DNA of 64,000 nt from CAVWDU01 sp963840725 (GTDB lineage Bacteria > Pseudomonadota > Gammaproteobacteria > Pseudomonadales > Halieaceae), in the NCBI GenBank assembly GCA_963840725.1, contig CAWIZY010000015.1, forward strand, positions 23,328 through 87,327, written 5' to 3'. The notes under the pieces were generated by a model. That model was not told the DNA's origin, did not search any database, and saw nothing but the letters and a program-made list of their open reading frames with translations. Positions 47,151 through 56,176 of the stretch are shown in pieces (position 1 is the first letter of the stretch; each line of letters starts with the position of its first letter). A program made the position numbers and the translations under genes.

Positions 47151-49390
47151 ATGAAAACGAAAAAGCTTCCCCTAGGAATTCTACTAGCACTCTCCATTAG
47201 CCTGATCCTAATCTTCAGTGCCTGCAGTTCTGCTACGCCATCCCCATCGCCGGTGGCTCCTCGGCCCAGTCCGGTTATTACGACCGCCCCGACGGTAACG
47301 TCGTCTCTGCTTTCTGCACAGATAGTCACCTCCCCGACGGCCCAAGCGGCGTCCTTGCCCGCCTCAGGGACGGCAGGCATCAGCGGCAAAGTGTGGCATG
47401 ATCTCTGTGAGGCCGCAAATGACCCGGGACGGGATGCGACCGCGCCGCTGGATGGCTGCGTGTTGGTGAGCGACGGCAGCCACCAGGCTGACGGGGTCCT
47501 GGATCAGAACGAGCCAGGGATCGGGGGCGTGCTGGTAGAGCTTGGATCTGGCGCCTGCCCGGCCGTGGGCCTGTCGGCCGCCACTACCGATACGGCCGGC
47601 GACTACTACTTTAGGGAGCTAGCAGCGGGAACCTATTGCATTTCGGTAGACGCCTCAGTTACTGCCAACCGGGCGCTGAGCCCCGGCCGATGGTCCTGGC
47701 CGTCGGCAGTGGGCACCGGCGCTCACGCGCCGGAGACTGGGCATACTATTACGCTACAGCCTGGCGAGCAAAGGGTGCGGATCAACTTTGGCTGGGACTA
47801 CCAACTGGGGTCTGACTTGCTTCAGTTGGATCCGACGCCACAGCCGGCCGGCCTGCCGCCTGCGGTGGAGGAAGACTGCTTTGATCGCGCCGCGTTTGTC
47901 AGGGATGTCACCATCCCCGACTATACCCGGCTGGCTGGCGGCGAGCCTTTTGTCAAAACCTGGCGCCTGCGAAACAGCGGTACTTGTACCTGGACACCGG
48001 ACTATTGGCTGGTCTATTCCAGCGGTCACATGATGGGCGGCTCCATTCGTGTCGCCATGCCTGGCACCGTGCGGCAGGAGGAGGAGGTAGATCTGTCAGT
48101 GGAGCTAATCGCACCGCCCAGCGAGGGGAACTACGAGGGACGCTGGCAGCTACGCAACGCCAGGGGCGATTTCTTTGGCATCGGTGACGGCGCTAGCCGC
48201 AGCTTTTGGGTGCGCATCACTGTGGGGTCAGCGCTCACGCCCGGAAATCTGGCCGGCTGGCTGGGCGAATACTATGACAGCCGCGATCTGAGTGGCCGAC
48301 CCGTACTGGAGCGAGAGGACGAGGCGATAAACTTTGATTGGGGCTATAGCTCGCCCGCCATGGGTATCCCATCGGATGGATTCTCGGTTCGCTGGACTCG
48401 CGTTCTGCCACTGCTGGAAGGCGACTATCGCTTCAATGTGATCGCCGATGATGGTGTGCGCGTCTGGCTGAACGATGAGCGTATTATCGACGAGTGGCAT
48501 ATCGGGTCGGGCAACCACCATGCAGTGCAACGCGAGCTGAGCGAGGGCGAGCATACGCTCAAGGTCGAGTACTATGAAGGCGAGGGCGCCGCCAGGGTCA
48601 CATTCTGGCTGGAGCGGCTGAGCGATTTCAGCCAATGGCGGGCGGCGTTCTATCCCAATCCTGACCTGACCGGCGCTCCGGTCTTGGTGCGCAACGACAC
48701 GGCCATCGCCTATAACTGGGGCAGTGGGGCACCCGCGGCCGGGCTTCCGGCCGACGACTTTTCAATCCGCTGGACCCGAACGATTGCCTTTTCCGAAGGT
48801 CGCTATCGCTTCTTCGCGATCATGGACGATGGGTTCCAGCTCTATGTGGATGATATGCTGGTCCTCAACGCCTGGTCCGACGGCGGCCGACGAGAGGTCA
48901 GAGCAGAGTTGCGACTGCAAGCTGGTTATCACAGCCTGCGGGCCGAGTACTATGAGCGCACGGGCGACGCCCAGGTCCAAGCCTGAACTGGGAGCGGCTT
49001 GACATCTATCCCGATTGGCGGGCAGAGTATTGGAGCAATCCCGATCTGCGGGGTTTGCCGGCGCTGGTACGAAACGACCAGACCATCAACTTTGTCTGGG
49101 GAGCGAGCGCACCGGCCCTCAATATCCCGGCCGACAACTTTTCGGCTCGCTGGACGCGCTATGTCGATTTTGAGGCCGCTGCCTATCGATTTCACCTGCG
49201 GGTGGACGATGGCGCTCGGCTCTGGGTGGATGGTCAGTTGATCCTGGATGCCTGGGGATATGGGGGTGAGCGGGAACTGACCGCAGACCTCGATCTTTCG
49301 GGAGGGGCGCACGCCCTGAGGCTAGAGTATTATGATCGCAGCGGGCCCGCCGAAGCCCGCCTGTGGTGGGAAACACGGCCGGCTCCCTAA
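47151..49390 (+). CDS. Lipoprotein with SdrD-B-like, NBR1-type Ig and three PA14 domains, one frameshift
   Basis: About 745 residues from ATG 47151 (AAGGA upstream). The signal ends in a lipobox FSAC, then a Ser/Pro/Thr linker. Next is a SdrD B-like module (GISGKVWHDLCEAANDPG; VLDQNEPGIGGVLVELGSG). It is followed by an NBR1/FW-type Ig domain (FVKTWRLRNSGTCTWTPDYW; LRNARGDFFGIGDGASRSFW). Then come three PA14 domains beginning LGEYYDSRDLSGRPVLERED, WRAAFYPNPDLTGAPVL and WRAEYWSNPDLRGLPALVR. The frame breaks near 48,980 inside the link to the third PA14 and continues to 49,390. All three PA14 copies keep the SVRW/SIRW/SARW and DDG motifs. The protein is a multi-domain surface adhesin candidate. 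Confidence 0.88.
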
Positions 49391-49426
49391 GGCGGACCGA
49401 GAGTTTTTCATCCGCAGAGCCTCGCA

Positions 49427-49459
49427 GACCCTGGGACGGGGAGAGCCCGTCCCAGGGTC
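49427..49459 (+). terminator. Strong hairpin after the PA14-NBR1 gene
   Basis: A perfect 14-bp stem (GACCCTGGGACGGG with CCCGTCCCAGGGTC) and GAGAG loop 36 bases after the stop. It has no T-tract on either side, so it could end transcription only with other factors, or protect the 3' end. Confidence 0.5.
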
Positions 49460-49588
49460 CTGGGCGTGCTGGCGCCCGAGTCGTTTGCTTCCCGGCACGG
49501 AAACGTGTATCATCACGACAGGTTGGACACGACGCGTGCTGCTTCATTCCTCTGAGTGTTGGGTTTTTCGGTGACGTACAAAACAAAA

Positions 49589-49939
49589 ATGGCTATCATG
49601 ATTCTTGAAAACGGCGAAAAAGTTCACATCATCGAGCGGCGTCGGTTCTCTGAGGATGTGAGGCGCCATTTTATCGGCGAGGTCACCCGGAGCAGCGAGC
49701 TCGCCTTTCGCGCTCGGGGGTACACCTGGGTGTTCGATACCTCGGTGGGGCAATACGTGCGCAGGACAGAGATGAGAGAGCGGGTCATTCCCATTGGAGA
49801 TCGGCTCATCATTAACGTGATTCCCCCTGATTCCAAGCTGGAAGATATCCAGTATATGTACCATCAAGAGAAGGGCTTGCTGGTAACTGACAACGAGCAC
49901 TTTATCCTGGAGATCAACGAGTTCTCCACCATGCGCTAG
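49589..49939 (+). CDS. Small conserved-looking protein of unknown function
   Basis: 116 residues from ATG 49589; an in-frame GTG at 49556 would add 11 residues. The sequence is mixed alpha/beta with no signal: MILENGEKVHIIERRRF, then HFIGEVTRSSELAFRARGYT and VIPIGDRLIINVIPPDSKLE. No family could be named. It ends seven bases before the AI-2E transporter and is probably its operon partner. The start choice is uncertain because neither has a strong ribosome site. Confidence 0.6.
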   Translation: MAIMILENGEKVHIIERRRFSEDVRRHFIGEVTRSSELAFRARGYTWVFDTSVGQYVRRTEMRERVIPIGDRLIINVIPPDSKLEDIQYMYHQEKGLLVTDNEHFILEINEFSTMR

Positions 49940-49946
49940 ATAGACG

Positions 49947-51077
49947 ATGTCCGAACCCTGGAACAGAACGACGCGCTACGTGGTGCTCCTTATCGCCCTC
50001 GGCGGGTTGTTGTGGTTGGCGTTCGCCTTCCGGACGCTCCTGAGCCCCCTTCTCGTCGCCGCACTGCTTGCCTATCTACTCAATCCGGCTGTGGACCTTC
50101 TTAAAAGGAAGACCAGATTGCAACACCGCGCGGCGGTGAGCATAGTCTATCTGCTCTTCCTGATCTTGCTCGCCACCGTCCTGGTGACGCTGGTGCCGGT
50201 TGCCATCAGCCAGGTAAACCGCCTGTCGATCGAGCTGGGGAGAATCCAGGCGAGTCTGGAACAGTCTGTGGCTGCTCCGATAGTGGTCGCCGGCTATCCC
50301 ATGCCGTTGGACGATGCGCTCGTCGAAATTAACGAGGCTATCTCGCAGTTTCTGCATCCTACCCAGCTCTTTCGGGTTCTCCGGATCGCTACTTCCAATC
50401 TCGTCTGGATCCTGATAATCCTGGTTGTCGCCTACTACCTGCTGCGCGACTGGGTCAAGATGCGTGAGTGGTTGGTGCGCCTCGCTCCGGAGGCCTACCA
50501 ACCGGACGTGCGCCAGCTTCACGAGGAGGTCAAAGTGGTCTGGCGTTCTTACCTGCGCGGGCAACTCGCCCTGATGCTGTCGGTGGGTGTTCTGACAACC
50601 CTCGCTTCTGCGGCCGTTGGCCTGCGGGGAGCGATGGCGCTGGGGTTACTGGCCGGAGCGCTGGATCTGATCCCGTCGCTGGGTCCGACAGTCGCCCTGG
50701 TAGTGGCAGCCTCGCTAGCCTGGTTCGACGGCTCCGCTTATATCGACATCTCTAGTGGTTGGTTCGCCCTCTTGGTCATCGTGCTCTTTAGCGGGATCCA
50801 ACTCGCCGAGAACATGTTGCTACAGCCGCGAATAATGGGGCGGGTGATGCAACTCAACGCTGGACTGGTATTCGTCGCTGTAATGGGAGCGCTTGCCTCG
50901 GCCGGCGCGTTAGTTGCCTTGATCATCGTACCGGTTCTGAGTACGGCGCGGATCGTCGGCCGCTACCTGCACAGGAGGATACTGGGTCTACCACCCTGGC
51001 TTGACGTGAGATCCGGATCCACATCGATTCCAGATCCTGAAGCCAGCGGAAACCAGAACACCGCGAATGGTTCCTGA
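49947..51077 (+). CDS. AI-2E family transporter (PerM-like)
   Basis: 376 residues with about eight membrane helices. Family landmarks are LLVAALLAYLLNPAVDLLKR near the N-terminus, the periplasmic or cytoplasmic linker helices, and in the C-terminal half LGLLAGALDLIPSLGPTVAL, the conserved G-x-x-P block, and AENMLLQPRIMGRVMQLNAG. Family members export AI-2 or Na+ in exchange for protons, or act as permeases of unclear substrate. The tail is Pro/Ser-rich. It begins a plus-strand run of envelope and stress genes. Confidence 0.92.
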   Translation: MSEPWNRTTRYVVLLIALGGLLWLAFAFRTLLSPLLVAALLAYLLNPAVDLLKRKTRLQHRAAVSIVYLLFLILLATVLVTLVPVAISQVNRLSIELGRIQASLEQSVAAPIVVAGYPMPLDDALVEINEAISQFLHPTQLFRVLRIATSNLVWILIILVVAYYLLRDWVKMREWLVRLAPEAYQPDVRQLHEEVKVVWRSYLRGQLALMLSVGVLTTLASAAVGLRGAMALGLLAGALDLIPSLGPTVALVVAASLAWFDGSAYIDISSGWFALLVIVLFSGIQLAENMLLQPRIMGRVMQLNAGLVFVAVMGALASAGALVALIIVPVLSTARIVGRYLHRRILGLPPWLDVRSGSTSIPDPEASGNQNTANGS

Positions 51078-51140
51078 TCCCGGTCTGGCAGTTGAAAATC
51101 AATACACCAAGAATCGAGTTCGACAGCTCGGGGAGGTTTG

Positions 51141-52028
51141 ATGTACAAGCGAATACTGATTCCTCTAGACGGATCGAGCCTGGCTGAGCAGGCGCTACCC
51201 TACGCGCTCACCATGGCCAGAAAGGGATACTCGGAACTGGTTCTCGTCCAGGTACACGAACCGATTCTGAGTGGTCGGGCAACGGCTGTGATAGCCGAGC
51301 GGAAGATCCGATTGGAAGCCGAGCTCTATCTGAATCAGGTCGCCCGGCGAATTCAGGCGAACGACATCCAGGTCAAGAGCACAATTGTTGTCGGGGCAGC
51401 TCCCCGTGAGATACTGAGACTTGCGGAAAAGCAGCAGATCAACCTAATTGCATTAAGCAAGCGTGGACAGTCGGGTATCACGCGCTGGTTGATCGGCGGC
51501 GTAGCCGAACGGGTTCTTCGCCGTGCCAAGATCCCGGTGCTCATCGTACCGGCCGTTACCGAGCAGGCACTCAAGTTGCGCGGTGCCGTCTACCGTCGAA
51601 TCTTGGTGCCGCTGGATGGGTCACCGCTAGCAGAGGGAGCGCTCTCTCATGGGATTGCTCTGGCCGGTCGTTATCAGGCCGAGCTAGTACTGGTATACGT
51701 GGGGCGTTTCTCACCGGACGTAAGGAATGGAGCCGTTGAAGTGCAGAGAAACCAAGAGTCAGTGGATGCCGATTATCTGACCGACTTGGTGCAGGGTGCT
51801 GAAAACCAGGGTATCCGGACTCGCGCAGAAAGATTGACGGGGCGACCCGAAAGCGAGATCGTAAGATATTCAGAGTCGAACCAGGTAGACCTGATTGTGA
51901 TGAGTGCCCACGGAATGTCGAATATACCCAGCTTGCTGTTGGGTAGTGTCGCTGGACGGGTGACCCGTGGAGCAAATATCCCCTTGCTTCTGATTCGTAG
52001 CCCAAAGAATACGAAAGGTATGGATTGA
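51141..52028 (+). CDS. Tandem universal stress protein
   Basis: 295 residues from ATG 51141, directly after GGGAGG. There are two Usp domains in tandem, each starting with YKRILIPLDGSSLAEQALPY and YRRILVPLDGSPLAEGALSH. Both have the ATP-binding end: LIALSKRGQSGITRWLIGGV, and LIVMSAHGMSNIPSLLLGSV. Both domains keep the G-2x-G-9x-G(S/T) type loop. Tandem Usps are thought to be obligate ATP-binding sensors. It follows the AI-2E gene by 63 bases. Confidence 0.92.
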   Translation: MYKRILIPLDGSSLAEQALPYALTMARKGYSELVLVQVHEPILSGRATAVIAERKIRLEAELYLNQVARRIQANDIQVKSTIVVGAAPREILRLAEKQQINLIALSKRGQSGITRWLIGGVAERVLRRAKIPVLIVPAVTEQALKLRGAVYRRILVPLDGSPLAEGALSHGIALAGRYQAELVLVYVGRFSPDVRNGAVEVQRNQESVDADYLTDLVQGAENQGIRTRAERLTGRPESEIVRYSESNQVDLIVMSAHGMSNIPSLLLGSVAGRVTRGANIPLLLIRSPKNTKGMD

Positions 52029-52097
52029 AACTGTGATGCGTGTGTTGGGACGGCGTGTCTTGCATGGCAGGTAGCACCGGTCCGGGAGGAATGGCTG

Positions 52098-53015
52098 ATG
52101 TATGAATGGGTTGAGAAGTGGCTGTCAGATCCCGTCGTCGGTAAAATTGTGCTCTCGGTGGTCGGTCTGCTTGTGATCGCAGCCCTGGTCCGTCTGGCCC
52201 GCAAAGCCCTGCCGAAACGAATCAAAGACATCGACCTGCGCCACCGGGTGCGCAAGGGGATCTCCTTCCTGGGCTACGTGATGGGAATGCTGTTCCTGAC
52301 CTTTGTCTACAGCGATCAGTTGGGGAGTCTCACCGTGGCTTTCGGAGTGGCTGGCGCCGGAGTCGCCTTTGCCTTACAGGAGGTGATTGTCAGCGTCGCC
52401 GGCTGGGTGGCTATCTCTTTCGGTCAGTTCTACCGGCATGGCGACCGCGTGCAGTTGGGAGGAACGACCGGAGACGTGGTGGATATTGGGGTCTTGCGCA
52501 CGACCTTGATGGAGCTGGGCCAATGGGTAGACGGAGATCTCTATAACGGCCGCATTGTACGCATCGCCAACAGTTTTGTCTTCAAGGAGCCGGTCTACAA
52601 CTATTCGGCCGATTTTCCCTTTCTCTGGGATGAGATCAAGGTGCCCATCAAATACGGCAGCGACCACCGGCTGGCACGCATTGTCCTGCAACAGGTAGCA
52701 GATGAGGTCTGCGGACCTGTGGTCCCGGCGGCGCGAGAGAACTGGGATGAGCTGGTCGATAAATTCTTGATCGAACCCGCCAGTGTGGACCCTCTGGTCA
52801 TGATGGTCGCCAATGACAATTGGATAGAATTCACCGTGCGCTATGTAGTCGATTTCAAGAAACGGCGCAGCACCAAGGATCGGCTCTTTGATCGGATCCT
52901 GGATGAGGTAGCGGCGACGGACGGCAAGGTGGCGTTGGCCTCGGCGACGTTCCACCTGGTAGAGACCCCAGTATTTGACGTGAGACTAGCTGGACCTAGT
53001 GAGCCTATGGCATAG
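52098..53015 (+). CDS. Small-conductance mechanosensitive channel (MscS type)
   Basis: 305 residues with three predicted membrane helices at the N-terminus. The pore helix and beta domain are visible as FGVAGAGVAFALQEVIVSVA (Gly/Ala-packed TM3) and GWVAISFGQFYRHGDRVQLG. The cytoplasmic vestibule continues with GDVVDIGVLRTTLMELGQWV and NGRIVRIANSFVFKEPVYNY. It releases solutes on osmotic down-shock. A second, shorter MscS is encoded at 54,161, after CorA. A good ribosome site (GGGAGGAA) precedes the ATG. Confidence 0.9.
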   Translation: MYEWVEKWLSDPVVGKIVLSVVGLLVIAALVRLARKALPKRIKDIDLRHRVRKGISFLGYVMGMLFLTFVYSDQLGSLTVAFGVAGAGVAFALQEVIVSVAGWVAISFGQFYRHGDRVQLGGTTGDVVDIGVLRTTLMELGQWVDGDLYNGRIVRIANSFVFKEPVYNYSADFPFLWDEIKVPIKYGSDHRLARIVLQQVADEVCGPVVPAARENWDELVDKFLIEPASVDPLVMMVANDNWIEFTVRYVVDFKKRRSTKDRLFDRILDEVAATDGKVALASATFHLVETPVFDVRLAGPSEPMA

Positions 53016-53030
53016 GCCGAAAGGGAGACA

Positions 53031-54101
53031 ATGCCGATGCGCAAGTTCTTCACTCTACGTTCAGACAAGGTCGGTATGTCGCCGGGTTCCCTGGTGCATG
53101 TTGGTGAGAGAAAGCTGCAACAGTCCAAGATCAGTGTCTGGGAGTATGACGCGGATCGCCTACACGTCTTCGAACCGGAGAAGGTCGCCGATTTCCTGCC
53201 TCTCGAGGGGCGAGAAGGGGTAAGCTGGGTCAATGTCGACGGCATTCACGATGTGGACTTGATTGGTGAGATCGGCCGGGGGATCGGTATCCATCCCCTG
53301 GTTCTGGAGGACATTCTCAATACGACACAGCGACCAAAACTTGAGGATTTTGGTGACTATCTCTATCTGGTTCTCAAAATGGTCTACTGGGACGAGGATG
53401 ATAACCTCGCGCAAGTTGAGCAAGTGAGCTTGATCCTGGGCAAGTCCTATGTGATCACGTTTCAGGAGGGAGACCGCGACGTCTTTGACCCGGTACGAAA
53501 ACGCATCCGGGAGAAAAGGGGACGAATTGGCAGATCGGGGCCCGATTTCTTGGCCTACACGTTGCTGGACGCGATCGTAGATCATTATTTCGTCGTCCTG
53601 GAAAAGATCGGCGAGCAGATCGAAGAGTTGGAAGAAGAGCTGATCGCAGAGCCTTCCACCCGCACTTTGCAGACCATTCACCAGATAAAAAGAGAGTTGG
53701 TCTTTTTGCGCAGATCGGTCTGGCCCTTGCGGGAGGTGCTGGGCAGTTTGCAGCGGGGTGAAGCGGAGCTGTTCAGCGAATCCGCGGTCGTCTATTTACG
53801 AGATGTGTACGATCATACCATTCAGGTGATCGACACGGTGGAGACCTTTCGTGATCTAGTCGGCGGGATGCTGGATATCTACCTGTCGAGCCTCAGCAAT
53901 AAGATGAACGAGGTCATGAAGGTGCTGACCATCATTGCTACGATCTTTATCCCGCTGACCTTTGTCGCCGGGATCTATGGGATGAATTTCGCATACATGC
54001 CGGAATTGACCTGGCGCGGGGGATATTTCACAGTGCTTGGTTTGATGGTAGTCATCGCCCTGTTGATGATTGTCTATTTTCGCCGCAAAAAGTGGCTGTA
54101 G
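53031..54101 (+). CDS. corA: CorA-type magnesium/cobalt transporter
   Basis: 356 residues from ATG 53031 (AAAGGGAG upstream; a second ATG is at 53037). The soluble N-terminal funnel shows VSWVNVDGIHDVDLIGEIGR and IHPLVLEDILNTTQRPKLED. The long stalk helix passes through VVLEKIGEQIEELEEEL. Two C-terminal helices follow, with the signature YGMNF in VAGIYGMNFAYMPEL, which lines the pore entry. The tail is the basic YFRRKKWL. It is embedded between two MscS genes, 15 and 59 bases from them, in one apparent operon. Confidence 0.95.
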   Translation: MPMRKFFTLRSDKVGMSPGSLVHVGERKLQQSKISVWEYDADRLHVFEPEKVADFLPLEGREGVSWVNVDGIHDVDLIGEIGRGIGIHPLVLEDILNTTQRPKLEDFGDYLYLVLKMVYWDEDDNLAQVEQVSLILGKSYVITFQEGDRDVFDPVRKRIREKRGRIGRSGPDFLAYTLLDAIVDHYFVVLEKIGEQIEELEEELIAEPSTRTLQTIHQIKRELVFLRRSVWPLREVLGSLQRGEAELFSESAVVYLRDVYDHTIQVIDTVETFRDLVGGMLDIYLSSLSNKMNEVMKVLTIIATIFIPLTFVAGIYGMNFAYMPELTWRGGYFTVLGLMVVIALLMIVYFRRKKWL

Positions 54102-54160
54102 AAGCGTACTCTTGAACCTGCTGGTGATCCCTGCCTGAACCTGAAGACGGAGCAATAACC

Positions 54161-54964
54161 ATGGTGGACCAGATCGACGAATTTCTCACCCACAATCCCT
54201 CTCTTGGCAAGGTTGGTATGATCGTTGCATTCCTCCTACTTGCCTGGATCATCCATCGTTTGGCCCGCCGCATGTCCGGTCGCATTTTGAAATTCGGTCT
54301 CTTTGCGTCGAAAACCCGCCGACCGCGGGCCGAACGGCAGGCCACTCTGCAAGGTCTTGTTGCCAGCGCTATCAGCCTGGCGGCTTTTGTCGGTGCTGGT
54401 CTCCTAAGCCTGAGCCTTTTCGCCGAGCTCGAGTCACTGATCTGGATGGTGGGTCTTTTCAGCGCTGCCTTTGGGCTGGGAGCCCGGCCGCTGATCAGTG
54501 ACGTTCTGACTGGAATCAGCTTGATATTCGAGGATACCTTTGCCGTGGGCGAAAAGGTGGAGATTCTAGGCGTCGAAGGGGTGGTAGAATCGGTCAATCT
54601 GCGGATCACCATGATTCGCTCGCCAGGCGGAGAGCTATTCACCATGCCGAACGGTGAGATTCGGGTCGTACGCAACTTTAGCCGTGGAAGCTTTTCGACA
54701 GCCAAGGCGTCGTTCAAGGTCCATGCCAGCGACCTGAGTCGTGCGCTGGAGCTCTTGGAAGAGCTGGGCAAGGAGGCTGTCACCCTATTGCCCAATCTGC
54801 TGGAGCCCTGGCAGGTTCTGAGTGGATCGGGCGTGATTGGGCAGCAGACGGAGTTGACTCTGCTAGCCAAGGCGCGTTTCGGCCTGGCAGGTGAGATGCG
54901 GCCGCGGATGCTAAACCTCGTCCAGGAGCGTCTGTCGGCCGCGGGTGTTGATCTGCTTGATTAA
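54161..54964 (+). CDS. MscS-family mechanosensitive channel, short form
   Basis: 267 residues. An N-terminal helix (VGMIVAFLLLAWIIHRLA) is followed by two more and the MscS core: GLFSAAFGLGARPLISDVLT with the pore-helix glycines, then GISLIFEDTFAVGEKVEILG, and TMPNGEIRVVRNFSRGSFST. The vestibule is shorter than in the gene at 52,098. It probably gates at a different tension. It ends four bases into the opposing HTH gene (54961-54964), so the two genes converge. A GGAG site lies upstream of the start. Confidence 0.9.
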   Translation: MVDQIDEFLTHNPSLGKVGMIVAFLLLAWIIHRLARRMSGRILKFGLFASKTRRPRAERQATLQGLVASAISLAAFVGAGLLSLSLFAELESLIWMVGLFSAAFGLGARPLISDVLTGISLIFEDTFAVGEKVEILGVEGVVESVNLRITMIRSPGGELFTMPNGEIRVVRNFSRGSFSTAKASFKVHASDLSRALELLEELGKEAVTLLPNLLEPWQVLSGSGVIGQQTELTLLAKARFGLAGEMRPRMLNLVQERLSAAGVDLLD

Positions 54965-55188
54965 CAATCGGCCGGTTGGAGCCAGCGCCTGGAAGGTGGA
55001 TGCGCTTCAATGGAAGCTAGTCGGATCAGCCAGACGTGACCGATCTTGACGCCCTTGAGCCTGCCGGCTCTCAGCAAGCGTCTCAGATACTGCTCATTAT
55101 AACCAGACATCTCAGCTGCAGCTTTGACTGACAGATGCCTTTCCAGCACCACCCCCGATGACGCGAGTTGAGAAAAAGCAAGACCCAT
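54961..55188 (-). CDS. Small excisionase-like helix-turn-helix protein
   Basis: 75 residues from ATG 55188. The helix-turn-helix is clear: HLSVKAAAEMSGYNEQYLRR, then LLRAGRLKGVKIGHVWLI, the fold of excisionase/MerR-type DNA-binding domains, followed by a short Arg-rich tail. The open frame extends upstream into the tRNA gene (to 55356) and has no ribosome site, so 55188 is my choice. It lies next to tRNA-Arg, a common integration site, but such small HTH proteins are also common in Chloroflexota outside mobile elements. Confidence 0.6.
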   Translation of the reverse strand: MGLAFSQLASSGVVLERHLSVKAAAEMSGYNEQYLRRLLRAGRLKGVKIGHVWLIRLASIEAHPPSRRWLQPADC

Positions 55189-55333
55189 TCCGGGTTCACC
55201 TCCACCCGCCGGGCAGTTCTGCCAACCTGTCGCGCTGCTCAGAACGCAGCATGGAGAGAAACTGTTTGACAACTGTGGTACGCCGTTCGGACAATTGCAC
55301 CTGAGCGCAGTGCAGGTGATGGGTCTCGTAAAG

Positions 55334-55405
<72 letters not shown>

Positions 55406-55422
55406 TTTGCGTCAACGGCGCA

Positions 55423-55451
55423 ATTCTGCCATACGGCCGGTGATTTGTCAA
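55423..55451 (-). promoter_or_regulatory. Promoter of the tRNA-Arg gene
   Basis: On the minus strand a perfect TTGACA (55,451-55,446) and CAGAAT (55,428-55,423) are spaced by 17 bases, 18 bases upstream of the tRNA 5' end. Confidence 0.65.
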
Positions 55452-55461
55452 ATAGGATCGG

Positions 55462-56064
55462 CTAGAGTCGCTTCTCCAACTGGATCTCGTCGCGCACCGG
55501 GATGCCGCCCAGGCCGGCGAAATGCTCGCCGGCGCCGTTGGGCTCGATGGCGTCCACCTTGAGCCCGGTGATCCGATAACCCAGGCGCTGGTAGAGATAG
55601 AGGGCCAGCACGTTGTCATTCGATGTAGCCACCAGCAAGCGGCCGATCCCCAGCTCCTGCGCTCTACTCTCCAGACCGGTAAGCAGGCGCCCCGCTCCCC
55701 CGCGCCCCTGGTAGCCGGGCAGGATGTTGAGCGCTATGATATTGATCGCGTCCCAATCCCGCTCCACGGCATAGCTCAGCAAACCGACTATCTGATCCCC
55801 ATCGCAGACGAGAAGGTGCGGCAGGTCGACCGCCTGGTACTCCCGGCCGAAACAGTCCATTCCATCGTCATCCCAAAAATGATCCCACATCGCCAGGACG
55901 GCGGGTAGGTCGGCCGGCGTGCTGGCCCGAAGGGAAAGGGGCTCAGGCGCATCCCGTTCAAAACGTTCCCCACGTACCTCCAGCCGGCAATGGTCCAGAC
56001 ACAGGGGCTTGCCGGACTCTCGGTCCTGGTACCAGGCCGAACGATCACATAGATGGCAGATCAT
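55462..56064 (-). CDS. GNAT-family N-acetyltransferase with N-terminal Cys motif
   Basis: 200 residues from ATG 56064. The N-terminus has a small zinc-ribbon-like piece, MICHLCDRSAWYQDRESGKP with a further C and H. The GNAT core follows: LRASTPADLPAVLAMWDHFW at the start, INIIALNILPGYQGRGGAGR with the acetyl-CoA pyrophosphate loop (Q/R-x-x-G-x-G/A), and LALYLYQRLGYRITGLKVDA. The substrate cannot be told. A three-residue-longer start at 56073 is possible. Confidence 0.88.
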   Translation of the reverse strand: MICHLCDRSAWYQDRESGKPLCLDHCRLEVRGERFERDAPEPLSLRASTPADLPAVLAMWDHFWDDDGMDCFGREYQAVDLPHLLVCDGDQIVGLLSYAVERDWDAINIIALNILPGYQGRGGAGRLLTGLESRAQELGIGRLLVATSNDNVLALYLYQRLGYRITGLKVDAIEPNGAGEHFAGLGGIPVRDEIQLEKRL

Positions 56065-56176
56065 CCTGAGCACTCCTCATTTTCCACGGGCATTTTGCCA
56101 CCCCCATTCTACGCGACTTGTACATTTTGCCAACCCGAAGCTTGCCTTTTGCGTCCAATACCCTTATCATAGCTGC

